From: Monocercomonoides exilis
Taxonomy: Eukaryota > Preaxostyla > Oxymonadida > Polymastigidae
Assembly (NCBI GenBank): GCA_001643675.2
Contig: LSRY02000006.1
Coordinates: 560,501-624,500, forward strand
Reading direction: 5' to 3'
Length of the DNA stretch: 64,000 nucleotides
Below are positions 37,201 to 46,675 of this stretch, in pieces. The notes below the pieces were generated by a model, which had not been told where the DNA came from, ran no database searches, and saw only the letters and a list, made by a program, of their open reading frames with translations. The position numbers and the translations under genes were made by a program. Position 1 is the first letter of the stretch. Every line of letters starts with the position of its first letter.

Positions 37201-37424
37201 CGTCGTTCTGCTCTGTGCTTGAAAACTGCCTCAACAGCCTTTCGCAGAAGCGCCCATCCCTCGCAACCCTCAAAAGAGAGCTCTTCCTGCATTTTCCGCC
37301 GGGAGCGATGGTCCTCACAGCCTCAGATGCCATCGATCGCACAATGGATAGCGAGCAGTCTGGAAGATGTGCTTCGAGTGAACTTGCTTGCAGCGAAAGC
37401 GAAATACTTGGAAATCGCAACTAG
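28224..37424 (+). CDS. Giant surface protein: beta-helix ectodomain, one membrane span, pseudokinase
   Basis: A single uninterrupted exon of 3,066 residues. A hydrophobic N-terminus (MSCLAFIICFQCF) suggests a signal peptide. Residues about 150-2500 consist of short repeats with GGG[IM] turns and Cys- and Ser-rich strands, typical of right-handed parallel beta-helix proteins. Five Cys-containing linker units (xCGxxxxxCxxI) recur near residues 607, 990, 1330, 1695 and 2115. A single membrane span lies at about 2620-2645 (PIIVVILAVMFLIVLVVSIA) and is followed by a basic stop-transfer RWRKQKRR. The cytoplasmic part ends in a kinase-like domain (about 2800-3030) with LRWKAPELL and FSIGMMLWECLTLQIPFGD from the C-lobe. 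The N-lobe Lys, HRD and DFG are not recognisable. It is likely an adhesin or receptor that signals without its own catalysis; ligands are unknown. Such families are expanded in oxymonads. Confidence 0.92.
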   Translation: MSCLAFIICFQCFSMDAANNEADKKEGSNELEKETLQDSLSPNDFQSRNIFEKNATEKRLRTDSIHKEDFDERNHKNDIKCDTESKKRRKSLGCIHEGQKRWSSNNNVEESWIEGCLKMMNSSVRCVDLIIVERTNNCIIEAEKKSCVELKGCILFFGEENSPLKLTESCAVLVNVSLASSTQHLHSIPPLFASERSENQFERFGSISIYSSCFSSFLVSRPPFLSSAFVESISLSNLDFFNFSTTPAKTESHSTCQCGKTTFMNSCSFHSVCDVYDGGIVPSINNPFTSLTASNTSFVGCLRTRNVEFIGTKDGKLTPGRQNETDDGQNTFIWCEWNGSKTTGESVSHSDGISSGGAINMFNLENGKLSVSHCSFSNCYAHFAGGGIMCYRVKSVKIENNSFNFCVAKNDEGGGIMVYSISSCTKICKCEFQKCSAYSWGGGIYLNSVLISSSKYQTKKNEEEENACIICCSFFSCFVDGSYGGGLRCVTVPAAFKIRSVEFVSCLAKSYGGGMLLEPNEPLASVNEFFCCFMLFHECRCLSEAPFGHDAIYYDYFNLFLNSVSPFKECYTTNTDDKRMCYAYNYSNTKGWMFDQMSKKDWLNDKTIYVSVEGDDSNEQCGANETFPCLTIKKAFEMCEIQISLTITLMEGNHTSETTTIEIGTKKISVIGKGREMSAIGTGELSLTRALFRVTTGHLGLMHLGIDHNSSAGSSPSVVVVTGGSGSLSLEDVLITKSVSSVNAISSSVFVVPLSQLSMIDVEIKEMNISQSLFSEPVLSSFSSSSSALLLTTATSKESSLANITVKNVKQANGDGVVVAKSVAEEETFVVWNATFEDCECERGGGGGIKVKQESATSKFQMGETASSSGGTIAFTRCSCSAFGGGVMMWLAENSFDFEISSVSFVGCGATLGGKDVFANGSKLVRGTITTTKLNVEHNGSIYDELMGYDRNEAGMGIFPLNVFFDSFSGAAHVGKKKDGYGGYDSWFCGFEYYSCATIAFAVETRFATGNKKIVLDTGFELAEVVSMAGSYEWEVYCEINKTEVNVKVPSGMTSSYLINVESASSIKNIDFQIPHQLSGTTSLIALTSSSLTLTDCSVAHSSESTSSVAFGYSIVNVQSGSLKMERFVVEEGLTFNDHSAIEFCEGMTSVICSGCNISGVVKEGGDGGWMKGTVGGSGTLTVDGCSVNGCSCAGGKGGGIYVGLKGNGKVVVNGTSVIDGNKAENNGGRGGNGGGMFVLMESGGCGLTIGQNVKFSKVNGNVAEYGKDVFVDCGSGVYLESKVNTSSFSFFDTSTIPSDVLKLSGSENGDESGVIPLFVYLCSMGTKVIVDGSGRNGMDHNHCGFEAFRCLTVDYCANSRLSESSNEIEVVSSSSIRDEIELSLFGVSISGRIVSSSSEDGERMGVNVSDGGSATQDWLVGCSSSLTMSRLSFVVKGQMNPRRRTFIHSTSTLSVTNCSVSFESGALTDGKIGYNVINIEGGELIVDGFVMESGVTLTMNGKSPISMTNGMRLEMKNSRVSGVEVIGEDGGCLNVGMKEGGCVNIEESNLSSICSGGSGMKGGGMMISIGSGGSLEMKNVNLSECAVPSEDVENGGRGIGGGIFVKLADEIGSFVLEGMEFVGCNAWKGKNMFVSGWDLREIVNKEHFKWEMNPEELGSLDELCGWERKTTGEEGYVIPLVVYLWSNWSGNGFVSKDGGGDFSECGFSEAPCSSIEHLISLRYSTLDEGESHISIVGSGFLRHSISFLSSSPPASPDSESQKVVIEGTMKGTAVMTSNDEDENDMIGGSLISSGVSLTLENLSFSNTNPNCHYEILIELSGANICLSVVDCSFCSLNGMADAGFCVMKVNGCRVIVQGCSLDAVGKLKGFIAFNAAATREVIVEDVNISNVGVKERSLISMFEDEQMNGMKAKRGINRGESRHSNNEKVVIKVSGSSFTNITNGENRAGVLSVDSFESAMECVLEGCSVSSCRSEMSEEGGGMKVCLKRGESEVRVVGCSLGMCSCSGVKGRGGGIMIDALDPNEGGTSGFGPVGIRMENVRFWGNEAFVGKDVFIRCESIAEQINETLFVLDLSQDALKSTNSICGSDKERDDVDLIPLITFYYGQQVFVSLSGRDDRQCGAQNNPCLSIGSAVKHIQKDVWNSIWIDGEGAIGVECVIGDMNVKSLKKTQSTIHLEGKMDAVGDEGGVAVFVNESAVEKCEFLFGLSFESEHSCIVKVKNGTLGVSECWWKSVGMMMLLNSTIVEVEGGELEMEKCVVSCVCTSREILSVCEGGKAVMYQLRMSDIESENGGIVDVKKARVEAKEMSMSNITRQNRGSIVKIVECAERVDLMNCSMRMCLGKEERGWMVSVWNCECVNVDSCEFDGEEEENEERSRNEQDEGERREEICKWNGSMVELEKSEVFLKESSIENSSEGGLSVSGGNVAIEKGEFVSNNPSIGKYPSARRNILCSDSAQLNVMSLKGGDGQEKNTSLWILNDGCTLMGIVEERASPLFIPTLRWVETEEKEGVLDVVFRGTLLLPCNLSFRVVSSVGDVEQMETHEISESGFVSEEEVHGTTGLEMVRGAEASAEVRVCILFGDGHSPSATESFILKNRSETDPKGDERIVEGRKEEKSIWPIIVVILAVMFLIVLVVSIALAVRWRKQKRRTEELEIIVEDTVKKDPKAFEMVTMEMSPEEQWRRAEREAEKKNEERIKKRVYDTNMQHSESSEHLLSESGSTEYILGRDSDKIPEWVLEKVDDEEETRKRSPSPSISSTSTTDTSDTESTFVRGDDLCPTTSSMSNLVDAMACSSPHEKLIVDLRDSLFMLLHGRNKTKEMAIGTLQEREQTAAQILFWVANGALHSFDEMENPLQSLSNLSPHIVLFSEHMVICIVMHSDLLSDDDSDSSSISSSTVVTSASDDDDDDSLPSSAFEDEDDFKKECLRWKAPELLINKKMGATKESVAFSIGMMLWECLTLQIPFGDYEAEVAGQKIVNGERPALDSAGQSSFCSVLENCLNSLSQKRPSLATLKRELFLHFPPGAMVLTASDAIDRTMDSEQSGRCASSELACSESEILGNRN

Positions 37425-39882
37425 CAGCAGGGCACGATCAAAGTGGGACTGACTCTTCAACTGCCCATTTTTCTCGTATTTCTGTCTGCTTCAAGCACAT
37501 CGCAATGCAGCATTCCTTTTATTTCTTTTCTATTCTTTTTTTGATGTTTTGTGCCAAATGGCTTTTGTTTTTGACTTTCCTTTTTTTATTTTTCCTGTTC
37601 CATTTGAATGTCTTCACATCACCATCCATCCTTTTCCTGTTCATAGGCTTGGAGCAACCCTTCATTTCCCAGTGCTGCTTCTTTCCTGCCATTCCATTCC
37701 TCATGTCTTTTTGTCCTTCCACAGAAAAATCCATTAAAATAAATAATCACGGAAATATTGAGTCAAAGACAATATCGAAGCTTTTTGTGCAAGAGTGAGA
37801 GAGAGTCAGCTTTCCAAAAAGAGTTGAAGCAAACGAACATAAGCGATTCCAGATAAATCTTGAATGAATCATGTGCAGTTTCTGCCCATTCCTGAATTCT
37901 TCCATCGAGTCACGACACAGAGAGAAAGAAAGAGAAATGCATTTCTTTTCTCTCCAAAACAAAGTTCGGGCAAGACTCGCATTGCTGCTCACACATCAAG
38001 CAATAGAATGAAACACTGCTGAAAAACACAAAATCCTTCTGGCTTCCAAAACCTCCAGCTTTGCTTTTCCCCTTCGTGTCATCGCAATTCTGTGTCCTGC
38101 CATCAATAAATCAATAAAAATGACTCGCCTCAAGTCCGTTTTGCTGAGCGCTTCACGAAAACGCTTTTGACCCAATTTTCAGGAATGAAAATCGAAATGC
38201 CTCCTCAAATCAAAAATAACAAAAATGTTTGGCAAATGTTTTTTTTTTCTCTATTTCTGCTTCGCTGTTGACTTTGCTTCTTCAGATAGAATGAAGCACT
38301 TTCAAGAGAAAATAAAAGGTTGTCTGATGTGTATTGAAATGAATGATGCTCCATTTCATGGATTCCATCCATCTGAGCCTTTTGAGCCAAAACCCTCAGA
38401 TGACCAATTGATTGGAAATGCACCAAAAAAAATAAAAAGAAAATTGAATATCCCTTCGACCTTGCTGCCTCGTGTCGGGTCGAGCATTCCCGGCTTCGCA
38501 AATGCCCCTTCTCATTAACAAACTCCCTTGCTTTGCCGCTTTTCATGCCTCTCCAAACCGGAAAGTCAAAAATAGATATGCCACGAAATCCCCCCATTCG
38601 TGCGCCAGACCCAAAGCATGCTCCTCCTGAGCCGTTAGCAAACAATTCGAGCAGTGCATTCAACAAGTCGGCCAAAAAAATAAAAAAATGATGATGTTTC
38701 AACTCGAATCGTGGCTTCTTCATCGCTTGTTTGGGTCGCAATTGCGGAGCACAAAATCAATTATAACATCTTTATTCTTGCCGTCCCTTTTTGCTCCCAA
38801 AAAACACCACAGCCACTTGGGCGCCTCCAATAGTTTGCTTTTTCATCCATTCCGCGAAACGCAGCGTTATTTGCCAATAAAACGTCCACCACTCATTTCC
38901 TCTCCGAAACAAATAGCATGTGGCAGTTGCACGAAAAAATGATCATGTCCGTGCAGCAACACTTGCATCTTCTTTTTCTTCAAATGGTTTTTCTTTTTTT
39001 CTCAAGCAATCCAAAAAAAAGATGAGTTCAACAACTGCAAGTGTGGTACTGCTACCCGCATGCAGCAAATGCAGAATGGCTCCCATCCTCGATATCGGAT
39101 CACATTCCGTTTCCTTCAGCAGGCCCAATAAAAGGCATCTTCAATTATTGTCAATTTATTCATCGTCACATGAATGTTTCTCTGTTAATAATTCCATTCC
39201 CCTGAAAACAAAATCGCATGCACCATCGTCGCTTCAAGCGCATTTTGCATGTCTCGGCTGTGCTCGGTGAAATCTCAATTTCATGGCTAAGACTAATGGC
39301 GGCATAAATCAACCCCAGCGCAGCATCACTTCGGCTTTTCGACCCATTTCCAGAGGCGATGGCAACCATTGGGCAAATATAATCAAAGAGAGGCCTTAGC
39401 CTTTGCAGTTGCAAAAATACTTTTTCGATTGATCAATCTCATTAACTATTTTATTTCTGTCCACACATAAATAAAAAATATTTTCTGAGTTGACATAATT
39501 TTCTTTTTGGAATCCAATTAATTGGTTGAAGTTGTTTGGTCAATAACTTGAAGCGTTTCAGTTGAAAACAAGAAGATAAGAAGCAATCTGCAACACATTG
39601 TGAAATATGGAAATTGTACTCCTCAAAATTGCATCATAATGGTTTTTATTTTCATGTTTCGCAAATTTTGATAAAAGATAAAGATCATTTATGGTTAATC
39701 AAGTGATTTGAAAAAAGACCATTTTCATCAAAGTCAAAATAAAAACTATTCTTATTCAATGCAATCACCAATATATATGAACATAAAAATTAAAAGATAA
39801 AAAGATGATATGTTCCAAATCTCTTGAAACAGCTATTTTATTACAAAGTTTCAATTCATTTTCTCTTTCAAACATCGATGCA
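37425..39882. other. Gene-poor region, richer in G+C than other spacers
   Basis: About 2.46 kb between the convergent 3' ends of the beta-helix gene and CYFIP. It looks visibly richer in G+C than the other spacers. No ORF with recognisable domains is present; the longest (minus strand, 38205-38741) starts from a non-ATG codon and looks random. It may hold long 3' UTRs, a non-coding RNA or a decayed gene. Confidence 0.5.
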
Positions 39883-42800
39883 CTAAAACGGAGGTAGATC
39901 TGGAGGAGGAGGTGCTTCTTCATCAGGGAGTGGCGGAGGCTCCTCCAAATCATCAGGCAGAGCTGGTGCTTCTTCTTCCGGCAGTTCTGGTGCTTCTTCA
40001 TCAGGTAGGACAGGCACTTCTTCATTGTCCAATGGTGGAGTCTTCAGAAGCTCGTCTGAAGTAGGCTGCTGAGATTCTCTCTGCTCCACCGAAGAAGCTG
40101 CAGCTTCTTCCTTCTCTTCAGGTACATCTGTTTCGGCGCTACCGCCACTCACAGGAGGAGGTGGAGGCACTGAGTCATTCTGTGCAGCTTCTTCCTCTTC
40201 TTCTTCTTTTGCAGGAGCTGCAGAATCATCAGAAGGAGGTGTTGATGATGGAGGCGGAGGAACACCCGAACTTGAGCTTGTGCTATCAGCTGCAGTTGGT
40301 GCAGGAAGAGGAGGTGCAACAGGAATTGTGGAAAGAGGAGGAGCTGCTGGCACTGTTGGAAGAGGTGGCGCTGCTGGAATCGAAGAAAAAGGAGGAGCGA
40401 CAGGGATCGAAGACAACGGAGGAGGCGCTGGAATGGAGCTGGTGCTTTGAGAGGCAGACAGGTCTGAAGAGACAGGAGGCGGAGGAGGAACGCCATCATC
40501 AACTGGTGGAGGCGGAGGTACGCCATCGTCTGCAGGCGGTGGGGGCACAGAATCGTCGTGCAGCGGAGGTGGCGGTGGCACTGAGTCGTCGGATGAATCA
40601 GTCTTGCCAGAGTGAGAGCTGCTGGGAGACTGCGGCTGCTCCTGTGATTCTTCAGAGGACACGGGCGAAGGAGATGAGGAGGATGATGCTGATGAAGAAG
40701 CAGAAGCAGACGCGGAATTCTTCGAGTCTGATTTTGCTTCTTGTATCATTATGGACATAGCAGTTGTGACCTCTCCTTGTTTTGGTGTGGTTGTCTTGTT
40801 CACCATTCCCAATGCTTCTCCGTGGTGAGGTACCATCTTCTTCAGCATGTCTCTCTTCAGCATCTTGGCATATCCAATGTCCACACCCATTCCTTCAACC
40901 ATGAGATCCTTCGGAATCAGTGGAATCTTCGTGAATGGATGCACAGGCACCGACGAATTCAGCAGGCCATTGATTCTTTCCAGCACCAGCGACAGGCGCT
41001 GCGCCCAGAGGCGATAGGCTGCCATGTCCTCGCGCATCGAAGGAAGGAAGTAGTCGTCCGCGGGGGTGTACGAGGAAGGCATGTTGCCCTGAATCATCAG
41101 CGTGTCAACGATGTTCAGCGGAGTTGTGGTATCGAACGGCAGCTGCTGGCCGGTCAGATGGATCAGCGCTTGCATACCAATCAAGAAGCCATCACCGAAC
41201 ATCTCCCACAGATTCAGTGACTCCACAGTCACTTGAGGAGCAGAAACCACCGGAATGGATGAGGTTGCGCTGCTCTTTGGAATCTGCGAGAACTTCTCTT
41301 TTGTTCCAACAGACGCCATTGTGAGGTCCAACAAGGCGCAGAAGACTTCGTAGATCATTTTCGCGTGTGGAACTGGCTTCTCATTGATTGCTGATGCTAA
41401 TGTTCCTGTCACATCTCCATCTTCATTTCCAGCTGCATTGCCCAGATCAGCCATTGAAGTGGCTGCTGGATATTTGAATGTCTCTTTGGAGTGTGGAGAC
41501 AGAAGAGTTAAGCAGCCTTCTTTCTTTCCTTTCTCAACATCTGTTTCACCTTCCTCATTGAGCGAACCTCCCATCATTCCTTCTCTAAGCATCATCTCCA
41601 TTTCTCTAACAAATCCAAACAAACGCTGCACGGCATACTGGAAGAGCGGGCGTGTGTGAATGTAGGCAGCGTTCAGAGCAGCCGGGGCAAGTGTTGGCAG
41701 AGGAGGCAGCGTCTGCTCATTTGCTGCTTGTGGGTCAAGTGAATTCACAACAAGCTCCAATGGATTCAGCGGTGCAACTGAAGCCGGTGGTGGTGCAGGG
41801 GTGGAAGACGGGTTTGCAGTCAACGGATTGCTTCCATTTTCGTAGCACGCTCTGTCTGCTGCTGTTCTTGGTGTAGGTGCTGTTGTGACTGTATGTGGAG
41901 GCAGCTGTGTGGCTGTGTAGAATGATGCTCTCATTCCATAGGCAGCAGCAGCTGAACCGTAGTTGAAGTTTACCATGTCGTTCGAGGCAAGTGCGGAGTC
42001 CATCAGCATCACAAAGGCAAGAATGTTACCGATTTGCGTAACAGCCTGGGCAAACTTCTTCAACGTTCCAACTTTCTTCAACAGATTCTCTCTTCTTGGC
42101 TTGTAGAATCTTCGTGTGGCTTCACCGTCCAGGTCGAAATAAGGAGTGTTTCTGCCAGCGAATTCCAAGCAGAGTGAAAGGCGACGGCCCAACGTGACGA
42201 TGTCGTTGAGGGCAGACCCGAAGTAATCGCACAGCGTCTTCACGATTGTGAATGGATCTTCCACAGACATCCACTTCAGCAGGCACGAAAGATGCGGTGT
42301 GGCACCAAAGTATTGAGACGAGGCAGCACAGATTGAGATAGCAATCTTGTTGGTGGCGTGGGTGAAGAGGATATCTGGGCCCAGAACAGTGACTGCTTTC
42401 TTCACACCATACTCTGCTTTCTCGAGGGTGAAAGCAACGTCTGGATTCACAAACACCATCGTGTCCATGTTGAACCGCATCTTCTGTGCAATCTCGTTCA
42501 TCACTGAGTCAACAACCTGCAGAGGGAACGAGGCGTACAGCGAGGCAACAGAAGAACGCCCCATTTCTGCGTCCATTCTGTCCTTCCAGCTGTTGTCCAT
42601 CGGAATAATGGCACTGAGCTTGTGGTGCATCGACAGCAGCGACGACAGAAGCAGATCGCCAAACACAATCGTGTGTGGAGTAACCAACAGTGACAAAGCT
42701 GCTCTCACATTGTCCTGCAGCTTGTTTTCCACTGTCGACGACATAATCGCTCCGAAATCCATCGGATGCCCCACCAGAGTGATGTGGTGGAGACGGAAAA

Positions 42801-45800
42801 GCGCTTCGATCTCAATCTTCACTGGTGCAAAGCGAGACACGCCTCTTCCTTTGCCTCTGCGGCCAGTCGGAACAGAAAGTGTCCCACCAGCTGACGGAAT
42901 GACTGCAGAGCTTGAAGCAGACGATGAGCTCAACCCACCGCCTCTTCTACGCTTTTCTGAGGAGTTTTGTGCTGCATCCATCATCGCACGGAATGATGAG
43001 TCGAGATATTCCAACGCTGACTGCTTCTTCAGATAGCTGAAAAGCGAAGTCGGGACGAGTGAGAACAGCTGTTGGATACCCAAATGCGCCTCTCCTTCAA
43101 TCTCGTCAAACAGATGGCGTGATTTCAGCTGTCTCAATGCAACATTTGCTGCGTCAGAGTACAAGTCAAAGAAGCCCAACACGTTGTCCATCTCAAAAGT
43201 TCTGTTCTGATAGACATGCATTGTGAGGATCCAGGGCAATGAAGACTCGATAGGGAACTGGATGATTCCGCTTCGCTTGCCTCTTTCAATGAAATCTTCA
43301 CGATACCACAGCGAGCCCAGGTCAGTCATGCCTCTCACAGTGTCAGCAATAGACAGTGTGAATGGATACAAGAAGGAACGTGTAACCCACTTTGCCAGCA
43401 CATCCACATCCTCCTTTTCGATATCATGTCCGCCAAAGAAGCCCTGTCCAACCAGTGAAGGTGAACGAGGAGAACCGATTGACGAAATAAGTGAGCGGAG
43501 CACAAACATCTGTGTCTGCTGTGGCTGTACAGCTTTCATTTTGATCATTTCTGGTTTGTATCCCTTGTCGTCTTTCCCGCTGAGCACTGGATCGTTCGGG
43601 ACAGCCTCTTTCTTCAGCCAATCAGCTGCCACTTCTCTGATTCCCAGCAGCCTCTGTGCAAATGCGGACTTCTTCCCTTTTACAGCCTTCATGATTGGCT
43701 TGCGGAGGGTCAGCTGTACAAGCTCCTGCACTTCGAGGAAGACGGCACGGCTGATAAACGGCTGGATCTGGTCAGCATTGCGGAGCAGAGTGTTAGACAA
43801 ATGTCTGATGGAGCCCACCAGAACAACCAGTGCAGAACGCTCAGCTTGTGTCAAGTTGTATCGAATACACTGCTCAAACTCAGAAATCGACTCGAGTTTA
43901 GGTGCAGTGAATGGCACGCCGTTCTTCTTGCTGGCTGACTCTTCCTCGGCAATTGCCCGTTTGATCTGCTCAGGCTTCGCCGGGCACGAAAACTTGAATG
44001 CGAGAAATTCCAACAGAAACTCATTCATCTTCCGCAGAAGCACCAGCGCGTCTTCTGTCTCCTTCAGAATGGCAAAGGAGTCGCGTGCCAGCGTCTCCTC
44101 GCTTTTCATCTTCTTCGTTTTCTGTGTCGTGGTGCGCTGCCCGCCGCTCTTCTCTTGATGGTCCTCCGACGCCGGCAGGTCTGCCACAATGGACTCTGTC
44201 TCACTCGCCCTTCTCCTCACCTCGCTGGTGAAGCGTGCAGTGATTGTGCGTGTATCTTCCTCAAACATGTCAGCTGTGTCGCGTGCTGGCTCTTCGGTGA
44301 TACGAGCAGGCTCGTCTGGCCACTGGCTGCTGTTCTCGGAGTATTTGGAGCACTTGAGAAAGAGATGAGAATGAATGCGAAGAAGAAAAAGAAAAATAGT
44401 GAAGAAAAATTATTATTTTTTCAATTCAATACTAAGAAACACACCATTTTCACAAATTTCATAGTCTGAATGGCAATTTCAAACATAACAGGAAGCCGAG
44501 GAATCTTCGTCATGATTTCTCTCATTCCTTCAAGCTCAAGCCCTCCTTTCTTAAACACATCGAATTCCTTCTTGTCTTTCCCGAAGTCTGTAAACTGGCC
44601 AAGATACAGCCTCTGCTTGTCCTTATCACTCACTTTGAACGAGCCGTCAATGAAGTACATGCCAATGCCCATCACACGAATAAGCATGTACTTCTCCTGA
44701 GCAGTGTGGTACACCTCCTGCCTGTAGAAATTGACTGCTTCATTGCAAATGGAGACCACTGGAAGATAAGAACTGCAATCATTCAATTGTTTAATTGATT
44801 GAATCATTGAAGATATTGATGCATATTTTTACATTCAGATAAGTTTAAAAACGAATTGTTAATGCATCCGTTTCCACCCCATAATTTATATAGAAAATTA
44901 TTTCAAGAAAATATTAACTTTTCAACAAGTTATCCAAAGCAAAATACAAACCCTGGTTTCTGATTCAACTCTTTTTTGAACTCTGTGACAATCGAGTTTG
45001 GAGTTCCGAAGAATCTTTTCATAGAATCCATCACTCCTCCTGGAATGTCATCGTCGTCAAAGCAAGCGCTTGCAGGAGCATGTCCGCTTTGGTTAACTTT
45101 ATTCGCAGAATTTTGAACTCTATAAAAATAAATGATAATCCGATTCAGTATAAAGAATTCTGACGTTCAATGAATAAAAATTAACCTTTGATAATATGAT
45201 ATCTCGTTGTTTGGAGATTCTTTTCTGTTCTTAATTTCATTCATTATCACAAGTTTGTCAAGTGCTCGTATGAGTTCGAACATAAGTGGATCACTGACCA
45301 TGTACTACACATCAAACAAAATATAAAGCAAATAAGCACTTTGCGTGAAAACAACAACAAACTTGCTTTGGATCAAGTGCAATAAGTTCGTCAAAAATCT
45401 TCAACATTGTTGCTTTAAAGTGTTGTACAAATTCGTAAAATTGCTTCAATTTCATCAAATCTCTTTTTAGAACGCGAAGTTGTTCTTTGTTAAGTTTGTC
45501 TTGAACTTCTGGTGGGAATTTTTTGATGTTCTTTTAGAATAAAAATGTTTATTTAATCATTGAAAAAATCAAGGCAAATACAAACATCCATCAAAGCTTT
45601 AAAAGTTGCCATCAAGCTTCTCTGTGTGTATAGGGTATTGGTTTGAATGTCTGCACATGCGCAAAGATCAGCCTTTTAAATTATATCCATTCAAAAGAAA
45701 AAAGTCAACTTCATTGAGAAATCATGATATTCGCAATAATTCAAACCAATGTCGCTGCAACATGGCTTTCATTACGATATTGCAAAGGAAAACGCCCTTC

Positions 45801-45983
45801 ATCAGCAAATTGCCAAACATTTGTTGATGGATGCTGAGGTGTTGTTATCATCGATATTTCCGCCATTGGAGTTGGAGTTGGATGTAATGAGCATGGCGTC
45901 AATTCGAATGGAACAACAAGGCCACCAACAGTCTTGTCTATATCAAGAATAACTTTTTCAGCAGATGGAGGCTGAGATGACAT
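39883..45983 (-). CDS. CYFIP: CYFIP/Sra-1 (PIR121) WAVE-complex subunit with proline-rich tail
   Basis: Seven exons (45983-45747, 45672-45586, 45530-45363, 45304-45186, 45119-44952, 44772-44445, 44352-39883) give 1,858 residues, against about 1,250 for animal CYFIP. Matches to the family run along the length: VVSICNEAVNFYRQEVYHT with KYMLIRVMGIGMYFIDG, CSKYSENSSQWPDEP (family KxSAHYExNKSKW), FDLYSDAANVALRQLKSRHLFDEIEGEA, and LFRLHHITLVGHPMDFGAI, then a conserved C-terminal block with FGDGFLIGMQALIHLTGQQ. CYFIP is the large subunit of the WAVE regulatory complex that links Rac1 to Arp2/3 actin nucleation. The last 300 or so residues are Ser-rich, then repeated PPPPP blocks and acidic Leu-Pro repeats. 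This tail is absent from typical CYFIP and could bind profilin or SH3 domains. Confidence 0.9.
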
Positions 45984-45996
45984 AAAGAAGACTTAT

Positions 45997-46016
45997 AATA
46001 TGGTTTAACCCATATT
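45997..46016. promoter_or_regulatory. Palindrome in a 59-bp divergent promoter
   Basis: AATATGG and CCATATT flank six bases between the CYFIP start (45983) and the start of the next gene (46043). Two genes must share this spacer, so the palindrome is a candidate transcription-factor site. No factor is known to me. Confidence 0.35.
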
Positions 46017-46042
46017 AGTATAAGTTAAATTGAACAGTTTAT

Positions 46043-46675
46043 ATGTCGAAGCAAAAACCTGCAACTGATATATTTTTAAAATACTATAGTTATACTGACG
46101 ATGATATTCCATTACCAGAAACTTACGAAAAAGATTTAACTTCAAATGCAAAGATGCAAGATTCTAGTTTTTGTGAAACTGATTATTTAGCGAAAGAAAA
46201 AGAAGAATGCGCTTCTTCAGATAAACCTAAGACAAACGCTTATATGAGTCAACCAAAGATGGTTATTCCAACGAAAATTCAACCAGTACCTGAATATAAA
46301 CCAAAATCTTATGTTTTTCAACCATCTGAATTGAAATGGCAAGAACATTCTGATTCGTTTTATTCTATACCTACAAAGAGAAAAAGATCTTTGTCATCTT
46401 CTTCTGCTTCAAAATATCAACCACCTTTTTCACTTGCTGCTTTTTCAAGGCCTTCTCAGCCAATTTTTTCCCAGCCCACATTTACCCGCATCACGGTTCC
46501 AACTTCTACGTTGCTGTACAAACATCATATTATTCATCCTGTACTTGGGTGCTCCTCCAGCGCTGGTCTGCAAGCTGAATTAGATTTGGGTAATTCCCAA
46601 AAGTACAGACCAGCATCTTTTCATGAATCTGCTGTACTACCAAGGATTATTGCACCTCGTCAATCAATGAAATGA
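46043..46675 (+). CDS. Hypothetical protein, 210 residues
   Basis: A single exon starting at an ATG 59 bp from the divergently transcribed CYFIP gene. I do not recognise the family. The protein is rich in Ser, Pro, Lys and Tyr and has no membrane span or signal peptide. An acidic N-terminal third (YYSYTDDDIPLPETYEKDL) is followed by a basic Lys/Arg patch (PTKRKRSLSSSS) that could be a nuclear localisation signal, and a hydrophobic/aromatic C-terminal half. Codon use and the compact promoter suggest a real gene. Function unknown. Confidence 0.6.
   Translation: MSKQKPATDIFLKYYSYTDDDIPLPETYEKDLTSNAKMQDSSFCETDYLAKEKEECASSDKPKTNAYMSQPKMVIPTKIQPVPEYKPKSYVFQPSELKWQEHSDSFYSIPTKRKRSLSSSSASKYQPPFSLAAFSRPSQPIFSQPTFTRITVPTSTLLYKHHIIHPVLGCSSSAGLQAELDLGNSQKYRPASFHESAVLPRIIAPRQSMK

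Noticed and set aside
38205-38741. 178-codon minus-strand ORF
   Set aside because: It begins at a non-ATG codon, has no recognisable domain and lies in a stretch with several overlapping random ORFs.
43223-44158. 311-codon plus-strand ORF opposite CYFIP
   Set aside because: Antisense to a clearly homologous CYFIP coding region.
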